This document shows, one piece after another, positions 8,537-16,122 of a stretch of DNA of 32,512 bases. This stretch comes from Gaiellales bacterium (GTDB lineage: Bacteria > Actinomycetota > Thermoleophilia > BMS3ABIN01). The translations under genes were made by a program, and so were the position numbers. The stretch lies in the NCBI GenBank assembly GCA_003599855.1, contig QZKG01000011.1, positions 1 to 32,512 on the forward strand, written 5' to 3'. The notes under the pieces are model-generated. The model was not told the DNA's origin and did no database searches. It worked only from the letters and a program-made list of their open reading frames with translations. How positions within the stretch are numbered: position 1 is the first letter of the stretch; the number at the start of each line of letters is the position of its first letter.

Positions 8537-8570
8537 AAAGCCGCGGGAGCGGGCAGCCCGTGGCTTTTTT
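8537..8570 (+). terminator. intrinsic terminator/attenuator between rpsO and pnp
   Basis: AGCCGCGGG (8539-8547) pairs with CCCGTGGCT (8557-8565) over 9 bp with one G-U pair, followed by TTTTTT (8565-8570). The preceding AA (8537-8538) can extend the stem into the T run. It directly follows the long hairpin and lies about 40 bases before pnp, so part of the rpsO transcripts probably end here. Confidence 0.82.
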
Positions 8571-8609
8571 GTTGCGGGCGGGGCGCCCGACACAAAAGGA
8601 GAACCCGTC

Positions 8610-10778
8610 TTGATTACCAAATCCATTGAGATCGGTGGAAAGACCGTATCTTTCGAGACCGGCAGGCTGGCCGCCCAGGCCAACGGGGCCGTCGTGGTGC
8701 GCTCAGGCGACACCATGGTGCTGGTCACAGCCACCGCCCGCAAGGACGCCAAGGAGGGGGTCGATTTCTTCCCCCTTACCGTAGACATCGAAGAGCGGAT
8801 GTACGCCGCCGGCAAGATTCCCGGCGGCTTCATCAAGCGCGAGGCGCGGCCCAGCGAGAAGGCCATCCTCACCGCGCGGCTCATCGACCGGCCGATCCGG
8901 CCCCGCTTCCCCAAGGGCTTTTCCAATGAGACCCAACTGATCGCGACCATCCTCTCCACCGACCAGGAGAACGCCTACGACACCATGGCCCTGGTGGGCG
9001 CGTCGGCGGCGCTCACCATCTCCGAGGTCCCCTTCCAGGGGCCCATCGCGGCGGTCAGGGTGGGGATGATCGACGGCGAGCTGCTGCTCAACCCGACGCT
9101 GCCGCAGCTGCCGGAGCTGGAACTGGACATCATCGTCGCAGGCACGGAGGACTCGATCCTGATGATCGAGGCCGGCGCCCGCGAGGTGACCGAGGCGGAC
9201 ATCATCCGCGCCGTCGACTTCGCCAGCGAGCCCATCGCCCGCCTCTGCCAGGTGCAGAACGAGCTCAGGGCCGAAGTGGGCCGGGAGAAATGGGGGCATG
9301 AGGAGCCGGTGGTGGACAAGGAGCTCTATGCCAGGGTCGCCGGCCTCATCGAGGCCGACCTGGTGGCGGCCAACGACGCGGCGGACAAGCAGGAGCGCTC
9401 CGACCGCATCGAGGAGGTCCGCAACAAGGTCCGTGAAGAGCTGGTCACCGATGACAGCGACGACGACTTCGCCGACAAGGTGATCTCTTATGCCAAGATG
9501 GTGGAGAAGGATGTGGTCAGGCGCATCATCGCCGTCGACAAGAAGCGCCCCGACGGGCGCGGCGTCGACGAGGTGCGTCCGGTGAGCTGCGAGGTGGGCG
9601 TCGCCCCCCGCACCCACGGCTCGGCGCTCTTCACCCGTGGCCAGACGCAGGCGATGACCCTGCTGACCCTGGGCGCTGTCGGCGACGAGCAGCGCATCGA
9701 CGGCCTCGGCCTCGAGGAGAGCAAGCGCTACATCCATCACTACAACTTCCCGCCGTTCTCTGTGGGCGAGACGGGTTTCATGCGCGGCCCCAAGCGCCGC
9801 GACATCGGCCACGGCGCCCTGGCGGAGAAGGCGCTATTGCCGATGATCCCCGACGAGATCGAGTTCCCCTATACCATCAGGCTGGTGAGCGAGATCCTGG
9901 AGAGCAACGGCTCCTCGTCCATGGCCAGCACTTGCGGCTCGACCCTGGCGCTGATGGACGCGGGCGTGAAGATCAAGCGGCCCGTGGGCGGCATCGCCTG
10001 CGGCCTGGTGGTGCGCAGCACCTGTAACTCCTGCGGCGAGGTGGGCGTCTTTCTGCGCAAGTGCCTCGCCTGCGGCTCGGAGGACGTCGAGCGGCATTAC
10101 GTCATCCTCACCGACATCGCCGGCATCGAGGACCACCTGGGCGACATGGACTTCAAGGTGGCCGGCTCCCGCGAGGGCGTCACGGCCGTGCAGATGGACC
10201 TCAAGATCAAGGAGGGCATCACCTCGGAGATCTTCGCCGAAGCCCTGGAACAGGCGAAGGGCGGGCGCAACTTCGTGCTGGACAAGATGCTGGCGACGCT
10301 GCCGGAGGCTCGCGCGGAGCTCTCCGAGTACGCGCCGCGCATCTTCACCATCCAGATCAAGCCCGAGAAGATCGGCGCGCTCATCGGCAAGGGCGGCGAG
10401 ACCATCCGCGGCCTGGTGGAGGAGTACGACGTCTCCATCGACGTGGAGGAGGACGGCACCGTCTTCATCTGCAGCCCGGGCGGCGCCAGCGCCGACTCGG
10501 TCATCAAGCGCATCGAGGACCTCACCAAGGATGTCGAAGCCGGCGATACCTTCATCGGCAAGGTGGTCAAGACCACGGACTTCGGCGCTTTCGTCGAGCT
10601 CAAGCGCGGCGTCGACGGCCTGGTGCATATCTCGAACCTGGCTGAGGGCCGCGTCGACAAGGTCGAGGACGTGGTCAAGCGCGGCGACGTCATCAAGGTC
10701 GAGGTGCTGGAGGTCAAGGAGGACCGCGGCAAGCAGCGCATCGGCCTGAAGGTGGTCGACTTAAATCCAGAAGTATAG
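8610..10778 (+). CDS. pnp: polyribonucleotide nucleotidyltransferase (PNPase) with a four-cysteine insertion
   Basis: 3'-to-5' phosphorolytic exoribonuclease. TTG start at 8610 with an AAAAGGAG Shine-Dalgarno. Two RNase PH-like core domains (FETGRLAAQANGAVVVRSGDT near the N-terminus; PDGRGVDEVRPVSCEVG for the second) flank a helical linker. The active-site stretch EDHLGDMDFKVAG is intact. The C-terminal KH (IGALIGKGGETIRGL) and S1 (GKVVKTTDFGAFVELKRGVDGLVHIS) domains are present. Odd feature: between GLV and YVILTDI, where other PNPases have only a few residues, about 25 extra residues carry Cys472-x2-Cys475-x9-Cys485-x2-Cys488, a zinc-knuckle-like pattern. Total length is 722 aa. Confidence 0.97.
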   Translation: MITKSIEIGGKTVSFETGRLAAQANGAVVVRSGDTMVLVTATARKDAKEGVDFFPLTVDIEERMYAAGKIPGGFIKREARPSEKAILTARLIDRPIRPRFPKGFSNETQLIATILSTDQENAYDTMALVGASAALTISEVPFQGPIAAVRVGMIDGELLLNPTLPQLPELELDIIVAGTEDSILMIEAGAREVTEADIIRAVDFASEPIARLCQVQNELRAEVGREKWGHEEPVVDKELYARVAGLIEADLVAANDAADKQERSDRIEEVRNKVREELVTDDSDDDFADKVISYAKMVEKDVVRRIIAVDKKRPDGRGVDEVRPVSCEVGVAPRTHGSALFTRGQTQAMTLLTLGAVGDEQRIDGLGLEESKRYIHHYNFPPFSVGETGFMRGPKRRDIGHGALAEKALLPMIPDEIEFPYTIRLVSEILESNGSSSMASTCGSTLALMDAGVKIKRPVGGIACGLVVRSTCNSCGEVGVFLRKCLACGSEDVERHYVILTDIAGIEDHLGDMDFKVAGSREGVTAVQMDLKIKEGITSEIFAEALEQAKGGRNFVLDKMLATLPEARAELSEYAPRIFTIQIKPEKIGALIGKGGETIRGLVEEYDVSIDVEEDGTVFICSPGGASADSVIKRIEDLTKDVEAGDTFIGKVVKTTDFGAFVELKRGVDGLVHISNLAEGRVDKVEDVVKRGDVIKVEVLEVKEDRGKQRIGLKVVDLNPEV

Positions 10779-12060
10779 CCTGACACAGCTGGAGGGCGGC
10801 GGACGCGTCATCAGCGAGCGGATGCCGTCGGTGCGTTCGGTATCGATCGGCATCTGGATAGGGGCGGGCTCCCGTTACGAGGCGCCCGGTGAGAGCGGCG
10901 TGAGCCACTTCATCGAGCACCTGCTGTTCAAGGGGAGCTCCCGCCACGACGCCACCGCCATCGCCCGCATCTTCGACACCATCGGCGGGGAGATCAACGC
11001 CCTCACCGCCCGGGAGTACACCATGGTGCACGCGCGTTTCATCGACGAGCACCTGGAGCAGGCCTTCGAGGTGATGGCGGACATGGTGGTCAATCCAGCT
11101 TTCGTGGAGGTCGACCTGGAGCGGGAGGTGGTGCTGGAGGAGATCGCCATGTACGAGGACAGCCCCGGCGACCTCGTCTCCGACTACCTCACCCAGGAGA
11201 TCTTCGGCGAGCACCCCCTGGGCAAGAGCGTCATCGGCACAGCCGACATCATCCGGGCCATCACCCCGGAGCATATAAAGGACTATCACCACGGCCATTA
11301 CCGGCTGCCCAACATGGTCATCTCCGCCGCCGGCAACGTGGAGCAGGAGCGGCTCACGGAGCTGTCGCTTGAGCATCTGGCCGGGGGCAACACGGAGGAG
11401 CCTGCCACGGTGGACGCCGGCCTGGCGCCCCCCCGGGAGGAGAGCGGCGCCAGCTTCTACAGGAAGGACACGCAGCAGTACCACGTGTGCTTCGGCGGCC
11501 TGGGCCTCTCGCGGCACTCTGATGAGCGCTACGCCCTCTCGATCCTCGACGGCATCCTCGGCTCCTCTGCCAGCTCGCGCCTGTTCCAGGAGGTGCGGGA
11601 GAAGCGGGGCCTGGCCTACTCGGTGTACTCCTTCGACCGCATGTACTCCGACACGGGGCTGGTGGGCGTCTACTTCGGCTGCCGGGGCGACAGCGTCGCC
11701 GAGGTGACCGGGATCGTGCGCGAGCAGGTGGAGTCCCTCATTGAAACCCCCGTGGACGAGGAGGAGCTGCACCGCGCCAAGCAGAGCGCCAAGGGCCGCA
11801 TCCTCCTGGGGCTCGAGACCACCCACAGCCGCATGTACCGGCTGGGGCGCCTGACGGTGACCGGCGCCGAGATCATACCCATCGACGAGATCATCGAGCG
11901 GGTCGAGGCGGTCACCGCCGACGATATCCAGGACCTGGCGCGGCGCCTGTACCGGCCGGAGTCGCTCAGCGCGGTGGCGATCGGACCGGACGAGAAAGTC
12001 TTCGAGAAGGCTCTGGGGCTGATGGGCAGCGGCCGGGAGCTCTCGGTAAGAACTGCCTGA
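10765..12060 (+). CDS. M16-family zinc metallopeptidase (MlpA/PqqL-like)
   Basis: Processing-peptidase-like zinc protease. The inverted HxxEH motif is HFIEH, and the downstream glutamate lies in the EINALTAREYT region. The second domain has the conserved REKRGLAYSVYSF. The first ordinary start is ATG 10822 (412 aa), but the frame is open back to 10765, and the extra residues (YSLTQLEGGGRVISERM) match the N-terminal beta-strand conserved in this family. The true start is therefore probably upstream at a non-standard codon: ATC 10765, or CTG 10780 or 10789. The gene would overlap or abut the pnp stop. The position after pnp matches mlpA in Bacillus. Family is certain, start is not. Confidence 0.88.
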   Translation: MQKYSLTQLEGGGRVISERMPSVRSVSIGIWIGAGSRYEAPGESGVSHFIEHLLFKGSSRHDATAIARIFDTIGGEINALTAREYTMVHARFIDEHLEQAFEVMADMVVNPAFVEVDLEREVVLEEIAMYEDSPGDLVSDYLTQEIFGEHPLGKSVIGTADIIRAITPEHIKDYHHGHYRLPNMVISAAGNVEQERLTELSLEHLAGGNTEEPATVDAGLAPPREESGASFYRKDTQQYHVCFGGLGLSRHSDERYALSILDGILGSSASSRLFQEVREKRGLAYSVYSFDRMYSDTGLVGVYFGCRGDSVAEVTGIVREQVESLIETPVDEEELHRAKQSAKGRILLGLETTHSRMYRLGRLTVTGAEIIPIDEIIERVEAVTADDIQDLARRLYRPESLSAVAIGPDEKVFEKALGLMGSGRELSVRTA

Positions 12061-12072
12061 AGGAGAGCAAGC

Positions 12073-13173
12073 ATGACAGCGGGTACGGACAGCAGGTCGA
12101 TGGAGCGGATCGAGGAGAAGGTGGCGGCAGGCGGGCGGCTTTCCTTCGACGACGGCGTCGCCCTTTTCGGCTGCAACGACCTCATCCGGCTGGGCCGCCT
12201 GGCGGACCTGGCGCGGCGGCGCAACGCCGGGGACGACGTCTACTTCGTCAACAACCGCCACATCAACCATACCAACGTCTGCGGCAACCGCTGCAGATTC
12301 TGCGCTTTCAGCGCCGTTGAGGGCGCCGACGACGCCTACACCATGACCCTGGACGAGGTGCTGGAGCGGGCGCGGGCCTCCCTGGCCGACGGCATCACCG
12401 AGCTGCACATCGTCGGCGGCGAGCACCCCTCGCTCCCCTACGAATATTACCTGGAGATGATCAGCGCGCTCCACGAGCTGGACCCGTCGGTCCACATACA
12501 GGCGTTCACCGCCAGTGAGATCGCCTTCTTCGCCCGCCGCTCGAAGCAGACGGTGGAGGAGGTGCTCATCCAGTTCAGGGAAGCGGGCCTGGGCAGCATG
12601 CCCGGCGGGGGCGCCGAGATCTTCGCGCCGCGGGTGCGGGGCCTGGTCTGCGAGCGCAAGATCTCGGGCCAGGAATGGCTCGACGTGATGCGCATCGCCC
12701 ACGGGGTGGGAATCAGGTCCAACGCCACCATGCTCTACGGGCACGTGGAGACGGTGGAGGAGCGGGTCGACCACCTGCTCCGGCTCCGGGAGCTGCAGGA
12801 CGAGACCGGGGGCTTCGGCAGCTTCATCCCCCTGGCCTTCCATCCGGCCAACACCGAGTTGGAGGAACTCAAGGGAACCACCGGTTTCGAGGACCTCAAG
12901 GTGCTCGCCATCAGCCGGCTGCTGCTGGACAATTTCGCCAACATCAAGGCTTTCTGGATCATGATCGGCATCAAGCTGGCGCAGATCTCGCTCCACTTCG
13001 GGGTCAACGACATCGACGGCACCGTGGTGGAGGAAAAGATCACCCATGCCGCCGGCGCCGAGACCGAGCAGGCGATCGCCAAGGACGAACTGATCCGCCT
13101 GATCCGCGAGGCCGGCCGGATACCGGTGGAGCGGGACACGCTCTACAACGAAGTGCGCCGTTATGAAGATTAA
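12073..13173 (+). CDS. mqnE: aminofutalosine synthase MqnE (radical SAM)
   Basis: Radical SAM enzyme that condenses 3-(1-carboxyvinyloxy)benzoate with SAM-derived adenosine to give aminofutalosine in the futalosine menaquinone pathway. The cluster motif is Cys70-x3-Cys74-x2-Cys77 (CGNRCRFC), preceded by NNRHINHTNV. Other family residues are ELHIVGGEHPSLPYEYY, GLGSMPGGGAEIF, SNATMLYGHVET and PLAFHPANTELE. Length of 366 aa is typical. ATG start with AAGGAGAG Shine-Dalgarno, 12 bases after the M16 gene. Assigned as MqnE rather than MqnC because of the NRCRFCAF and GGEHP motifs. It overlaps or nearly abuts mqnA. Confidence 0.92.
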   Translation: MTAGTDSRSMERIEEKVAAGGRLSFDDGVALFGCNDLIRLGRLADLARRRNAGDDVYFVNNRHINHTNVCGNRCRFCAFSAVEGADDAYTMTLDEVLERARASLADGITELHIVGGEHPSLPYEYYLEMISALHELDPSVHIQAFTASEIAFFARRSKQTVEEVLIQFREAGLGSMPGGGAEIFAPRVRGLVCERKISGQEWLDVMRIAHGVGIRSNATMLYGHVETVEERVDHLLRLRELQDETGGFGSFIPLAFHPANTELEELKGTTGFEDLKVLAISRLLLDNFANIKAFWIMIGIKLAQISLHFGVNDIDGTVVEEKITHAAGAETEQAIAKDELIRLIREAGRIPVERDTLYNEVRRYED

Positions 13174-13195
13174 ACGCCAGCGGCAGGAGCAGAAC

Positions 13196-14011
13196 GTGGG
13201 GGCCATCCGTATCGGGCAGTTCGAGTTCCTGAACGGTTACCCGCTTTACTACGGGCTGGAGCGCGGCGAGGGCTGGGGCTGTTTCCGGATGGTTCACGGC
13301 GTCCCCACCCAGCTCAACCGGCTGCTGCTGTCCGGCGGGCTCGACATCAGTCCGATCTCTTCCATCGAGTACGCCGCCAATACCGGGCGGCTGCTGCTCT
13401 TCTCCCGCCTGTCGATCACGGCCGACGGCGCCGTCGACAGCATCCGCCTGATCACCCGGCGCCCCATCGAATCGCTCACTTCAGTGGCCCTCACCAGCCA
13501 GAGCGCGACCTCGGTGGCGCTCCTCAAGATCATCATGGGCCAGAAGTACGGGCTCGAGCCTGCCTATGCCCCCCTGGATTGCGGGGTCGCCCAGGCCCTG
13601 GAGGAGCACGACGGCGTGCTGCTCATCGGCGACGACGCCCTCAGGGCTTTCTACCGCGGGGGCTGGAAGCACAGTTACGACCTGGGTGAGGAGTGGAAAC
13701 AGTTCACGGGGCTCCCCATGGTCTACGCCCTCTGGGCAGTGACGCGCAAGTTCTTCAACCTGAGGCCGGATGAGGCCTACGAGGTGCAGGAGAGGCTGCT
13801 CTATTCCATCGAATACTGCCGCGGCAACTGGGATGAGGTGGTGGCCGCCGCCAGCCGGGTCTACCCCTTCACGCCTGAACTGCTCAGCTCGTATTTCGCC
13901 AAGCTCCGCTACGACCTCACCGACGAGTACCGCCTGGGGCTGATGGAGTTCTACCGCCGAGCGGCCGCCGTTGGCCTGCTCGACCACACCCCGGATCTCA
14001 ACTTCATCTGA
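13196..14011 (+). CDS. mqnA: chorismate dehydratase MqnA
   Basis: Converts chorismate to 3-[(1-carboxyvinyl)oxy]benzoate, the first step of the futalosine pathway. The periplasmic-binding-protein-like fold is recognisable: IRIGQFEFLNGYPLYYGLE, PTQLNRLLLSGGLDISPISSIEYA, ALTSQSATSVALLKII, LLIGDDALRAF and GLPMVYALWAV. GTG 13196 is preferred because AGGAG lies 6 bases upstream and it leaves the normal N-terminus (271 aa). An ATG at 13163, overlapping mqnE by 11 bases, would add 11 basic residues. The next gene, mqnC, begins 13 bases downstream. Confidence 0.9.
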   Translation: MGAIRIGQFEFLNGYPLYYGLERGEGWGCFRMVHGVPTQLNRLLLSGGLDISPISSIEYAANTGRLLLFSRLSITADGAVDSIRLITRRPIESLTSVALTSQSATSVALLKIIMGQKYGLEPAYAPLDCGVAQALEEHDGVLLIGDDALRAFYRGGWKHSYDLGEEWKQFTGLPMVYALWAVTRKFFNLRPDEAYEVQERLLYSIEYCRGNWDEVVAAASRVYPFTPELLSSYFAKLRYDLTDEYRLGLMEFYRRAAAVGLLDHTPDLNFI

Positions 14012-14023
14012 CCGGGGGACCTG

Positions 14024-15088
14024 GTGCCGCTCGACAGGATAATCGACAGGGCTGTCCGGGGGGAACGGATCAGCGAAGCCGAGGCGGTGGCGCTGATGGA
14101 GAGCCATGAGCTGCTGGAACTGGGCCGCGCCGCCGACGCCGTCCGCGAGCGCAAGGTCCCCGGTGATGCTGTGACCTTCGTCGTGGACCGCAACATCAAC
14201 TACACGAACATCTGCATCACCGGCTGCGACTTCTGCGCCTTTCACCGCCGCCAGGGCGCCGAGGGGGCGTACCTGCTGGACCGGGATGAGATCTTCGCCA
14301 AGATCGAGGAGACCATCGAGCTGGGCGGCACGGGCATCATGATGCAGGGCGGACTCCACCCCAGGCTCGACATCGATTATTATTGCGACCTGCTGGCGGC
14401 CATCAAGGAACGCTACCAGATCCACGTCCACTCCTTCTCGCCGCCGGAGGTCAGCCACATCGCGCGGCGCAGCCGCCTCCCCCTCGATGAGACGCTCGTC
14501 CGGCTGAGGGAGGCGGGGCTCGACTCGCTGCCCGGTGGGGGGGCGGAGATACTGGTGGACAGGGTGCGCGCCGAGGTGAGCCCCAAAAAGATCGGCGCCG
14601 ACGAGTGGCTGGCGGTGATGGAGGCGGCCCATCAGTGCGGCCTCCGGTCCACGGCCACGATGATGTTCGGCAGCGTCGAGACCCGCGCCGAACGCATCGA
14701 GCACATGCGCCGGGTGCGCGAGCTGCAGGACCGCACCGGGGGCTTCACCGCCTTCATCCCCTGGTCCTTCCAGCCCGCGAACACGCCGATGGAGGCCACG
14801 GCCACGGCCAGCGGCCTCGACTACCTCACCACCCTGGCGGTCAGCCGCGTTTACCTCGACAACGTCGACAACATCCAGGCATCCTGGGTGACCCAGGGCC
14901 TCAAGGTGGCCCAGGTGGCCCTCTCTTTTGGCGCCAACGACCTCGGCAGCACCATGATCGAGGAGAACGTGGTCGCCGCCGCGGGCGTCACCTATCGCAT
15001 CAGCAGGGACGAGCTGGTGCGGGCCATCGAGGCCGCCGGCAAGCGCGCCGTGCAGCGGCGGCATGATTACTCGCTCGCCGCTTCCTGA
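14024..15088 (+). CDS. mqnC: cyclic dehypoxanthinyl futalosine synthase MqnC (radical SAM)
   Basis: Radical SAM enzyme that cyclises dehypoxanthine futalosine, the third core step of the pathway. The cluster motif is Cys64-x3-Cys68-x2-Cys71 (CITGCDFC), followed by AFHRRQGAEGAY. Typical MqnC residues are MMQGGLHPRLDIDYY, HSFSPPEVSHIARRS, LDSLPGGGAEILVDRVR and FIPWSFQPANTPME. Length is 354 aa. GTG start (14024) after a short G-rich sequence that can serve as ribosome-binding site. It is homologous to MqnE upstream but distinct in its motifs. mqnB and mqnD are not in this window. Confidence 0.93.
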   Translation: MPLDRIIDRAVRGERISEAEAVALMESHELLELGRAADAVRERKVPGDAVTFVVDRNINYTNICITGCDFCAFHRRQGAEGAYLLDRDEIFAKIEETIELGGTGIMMQGGLHPRLDIDYYCDLLAAIKERYQIHVHSFSPPEVSHIARRSRLPLDETLVRLREAGLDSLPGGGAEILVDRVRAEVSPKKIGADEWLAVMEAAHQCGLRSTATMMFGSVETRAERIEHMRRVRELQDRTGGFTAFIPWSFQPANTPMEATATASGLDYLTTLAVSRVYLDNVDNIQASWVTQGLKVAQVALSFGANDLGSTMIEENVVAAAGVTYRISRDELVRAIEAAGKRAVQRRHDYSLAAS

Positions 15089-15096
15089 CCGGTATC

Positions 15097-15110
15097 CGGG
15101 CTGCAGCCCG
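15097..15110. other. perfect palindrome after mqnC
   Basis: CGGGCTGCAGCCCG is its own reverse complement and could form a 5-bp stem with a 4-base loop 9 bases after the mqnC stop. There is no T run, so it is at best a weak 3'-end structure. Apart from this and the promoter at 15243-15271, nothing recognisable lies in the roughly 300-base gap between mqnC and hdrC. Confidence 0.3.
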
Positions 15111-15242
15111 CTGGCCGCGACACCCTCGGGGACGCTGCTGTACTAACGATACTTGTTATCCGGGCGCGGCCGCCTGATTTTGCCGGGAGCGGCTCCCAAA
15201 GACTCCGGGTTGCTGATATCCTCCTCCCAGGACTTCCTCCCA

Positions 15243-15271
15243 TTGACTTCCATGTGGGCGGCTGTTAGAAT
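15243..15271 (+). promoter_or_regulatory. strong sigma-70 promoter of the hdrC-hdrB operon
   Basis: TTGACT (15243-15248) and TAGAAT (15266-15271) are exactly 17 bases apart, and TG at 15263-15264 gives an extended -10. Each hexamer differs from consensus at only one position. The start point would be near 15278, leaving a leader of about 115 bases before hdrC. The leader holds GC-rich palindromic pieces and T-rich stretches but no clear terminator. Confidence 0.75.
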
Positions 15272-15392
15272 CGAGATGACCTGTTAAAATTTTCACAAGC
15301 TCGGCGGTTTGCCAGGTATTGGGGGTAGGTCCGACCATTAGTTGGCGCCGGCGGGTTTTGTTGTTTTTATGCGTTTTTGGAGGCAAAACGCG

Positions 15393-15977
15393 ATGATCAA
15401 GGTTTCACAGAAGGTTACCGAGAGCGCCGGCCTGATAGCCGAGATAGAGCGGCGGACGGGCCAGCGGATCTCGGACTGCTACCAGTGCGGCCGCTGCACC
15501 TCGACCTGCGCCGGCAGCTTCGCCTTCGACCGGCCGCCCCACGTGCTGATGCGCATGCTGCAGCTGGGACGGGTCCAGGAGGCGATGGAATCGAAGACGG
15601 CGCAGCTCTGTTACGACTGCATGACCTGTTCCTCCCGCTGCCCCATGAACATCGACGTGGCGTTCATCATCGAGACGGTGAGCAACATCGCCCACGAGCA
15701 GGGGGTCAAGTACACCATCAAGAGCATGGACCGCTTCCGCAAGCTCTTCCTGCACAACGTCAGGCGTCACGGGCGGCTGCATGAGGCCAGCCTGCTGGCT
15801 TCCTACAACCTCCGGAGCCTGCAGCCACGCAACGACTTCTCCCTGGCTCCGCTGATCCTGAAAAAGAAGAAGAAGTTCCACTTCTTCCCGCCGCGCATCA
15901 GGGACCGCGCCGAAGTCAGGCGCATCTTCGAAGAGCTCGAACGCGACCCGGATTACGGACGTGGTTTCGGTGAGTAA
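15393..15977 (+). CDS. hdrC: HdrC-like iron-sulfur subunit of a heterodisulfide reductase-type complex
   Basis: Carries electrons between a partner and the HdrB catalytic subunit. Two [4Fe-4S] motifs are present: Cys29-x2-Cys32-x2-Cys35-x3-Cys39 and Cys73-x2-Cys76-x2-Cys79-x3-Cys83-Pro. Around them lies the HdrC layout: DCYQCGRCTSTC, PHVLMRMLQLG, LCYDCMTCSSRCPMNIDV. The C-terminal third is basic (KKKKK near 165-170) and no membrane segment is visible. ATG 15393 has GGAGG about 10 bases upstream; an in-frame ATG at 15369 lies before that site and is less likely. Length is 194 aa. It overlaps hdrB by 8 bases. The partner (HdrA, Mvh/Frh, QrcC-like or other) lies beyond the seam and is unknown. 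Confidence 0.9.
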   Translation: MIKVSQKVTESAGLIAEIERRTGQRISDCYQCGRCTSTCAGSFAFDRPPHVLMRMLQLGRVQEAMESKTAQLCYDCMTCSSRCPMNIDVAFIIETVSNIAHEQGVKYTIKSMDRFRKLFLHNVRRHGRLHEASLLASYNLRSLQPRNDFSLAPLILKKKKKFHFFPPRIRDRAEVRRIFEELERDPDYGRGFGE

Positions 15978-16116
15978 GTATGCATATTATCCCGGCTGTT
16001 CGCTGACGAGCACCGCCGTCGAGTTCGACATGTCGACGCGCGCGGTGGCGCGCGAGTTCGGCATCACGCTGGAAGAGGTCGAGGACTGGAACTGCTGCGG
16101 CGCCTCGCCGGCGCCC
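15970..16116 (+). CDS. hdrB: HdrB-like subunit, N-terminal fragment cut at the seam
   Basis: About 46 residues of an HdrB/CCG-domain protein are visible, from GTG 15970 (overlapping the hdrC stop by 8 bases) through KYAYYPGCSLTST and LEEVEDWNCCGAS. This covers the first cysteine and the first CCG of the cysteine-rich domain. Full HdrB proteins have nearly 300 residues and two such domains. After about 16107 the same frame runs on to 16467, but its residues (Arg/Ala/His-rich) are antisense to a dehydratase gene and no longer resemble HdrB. The break coincides with the loss of that dehydratase's C-terminus, so the gene is interrupted by the seam rather than by a point mutation. The end coordinate is approximate. 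Confidence 0.85.
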
Positions 16117-16122
16117 CACCAC
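16107..16122. other. seam between two unrelated genome segments
   Basis: Left of this point the sequence is hdrB on +. Right of it is the 3' part of a dehydratase gene on -. Both proteins lose recognisable sequence here. The bases between are GC-rich (a GCCGGCGCC-type stretch) and could have provided short shared sequence for a mis-join. No terminal inverted repeat, target duplication, tRNA or integrase is seen. The exact base cannot be fixed from one sequence. Confidence 0.8.

Noticed and set aside
10714..13206. 830-codon open frame on - opposite the M16 and mqnE genes
   Set aside because: It is antisense to two clear enzymes, is rich in His/Asp/Leu/Val as expected from the mirrored codon bias of GC-rich genes, and shows no domain.
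15156..15386. 76-codon open frame on - in the mqnC-hdrC gap
   Set aside because: Low GC at third codon positions, no ribosome-binding site and overlap with the strong + promoter at 15243-15271; not supported as a gene.
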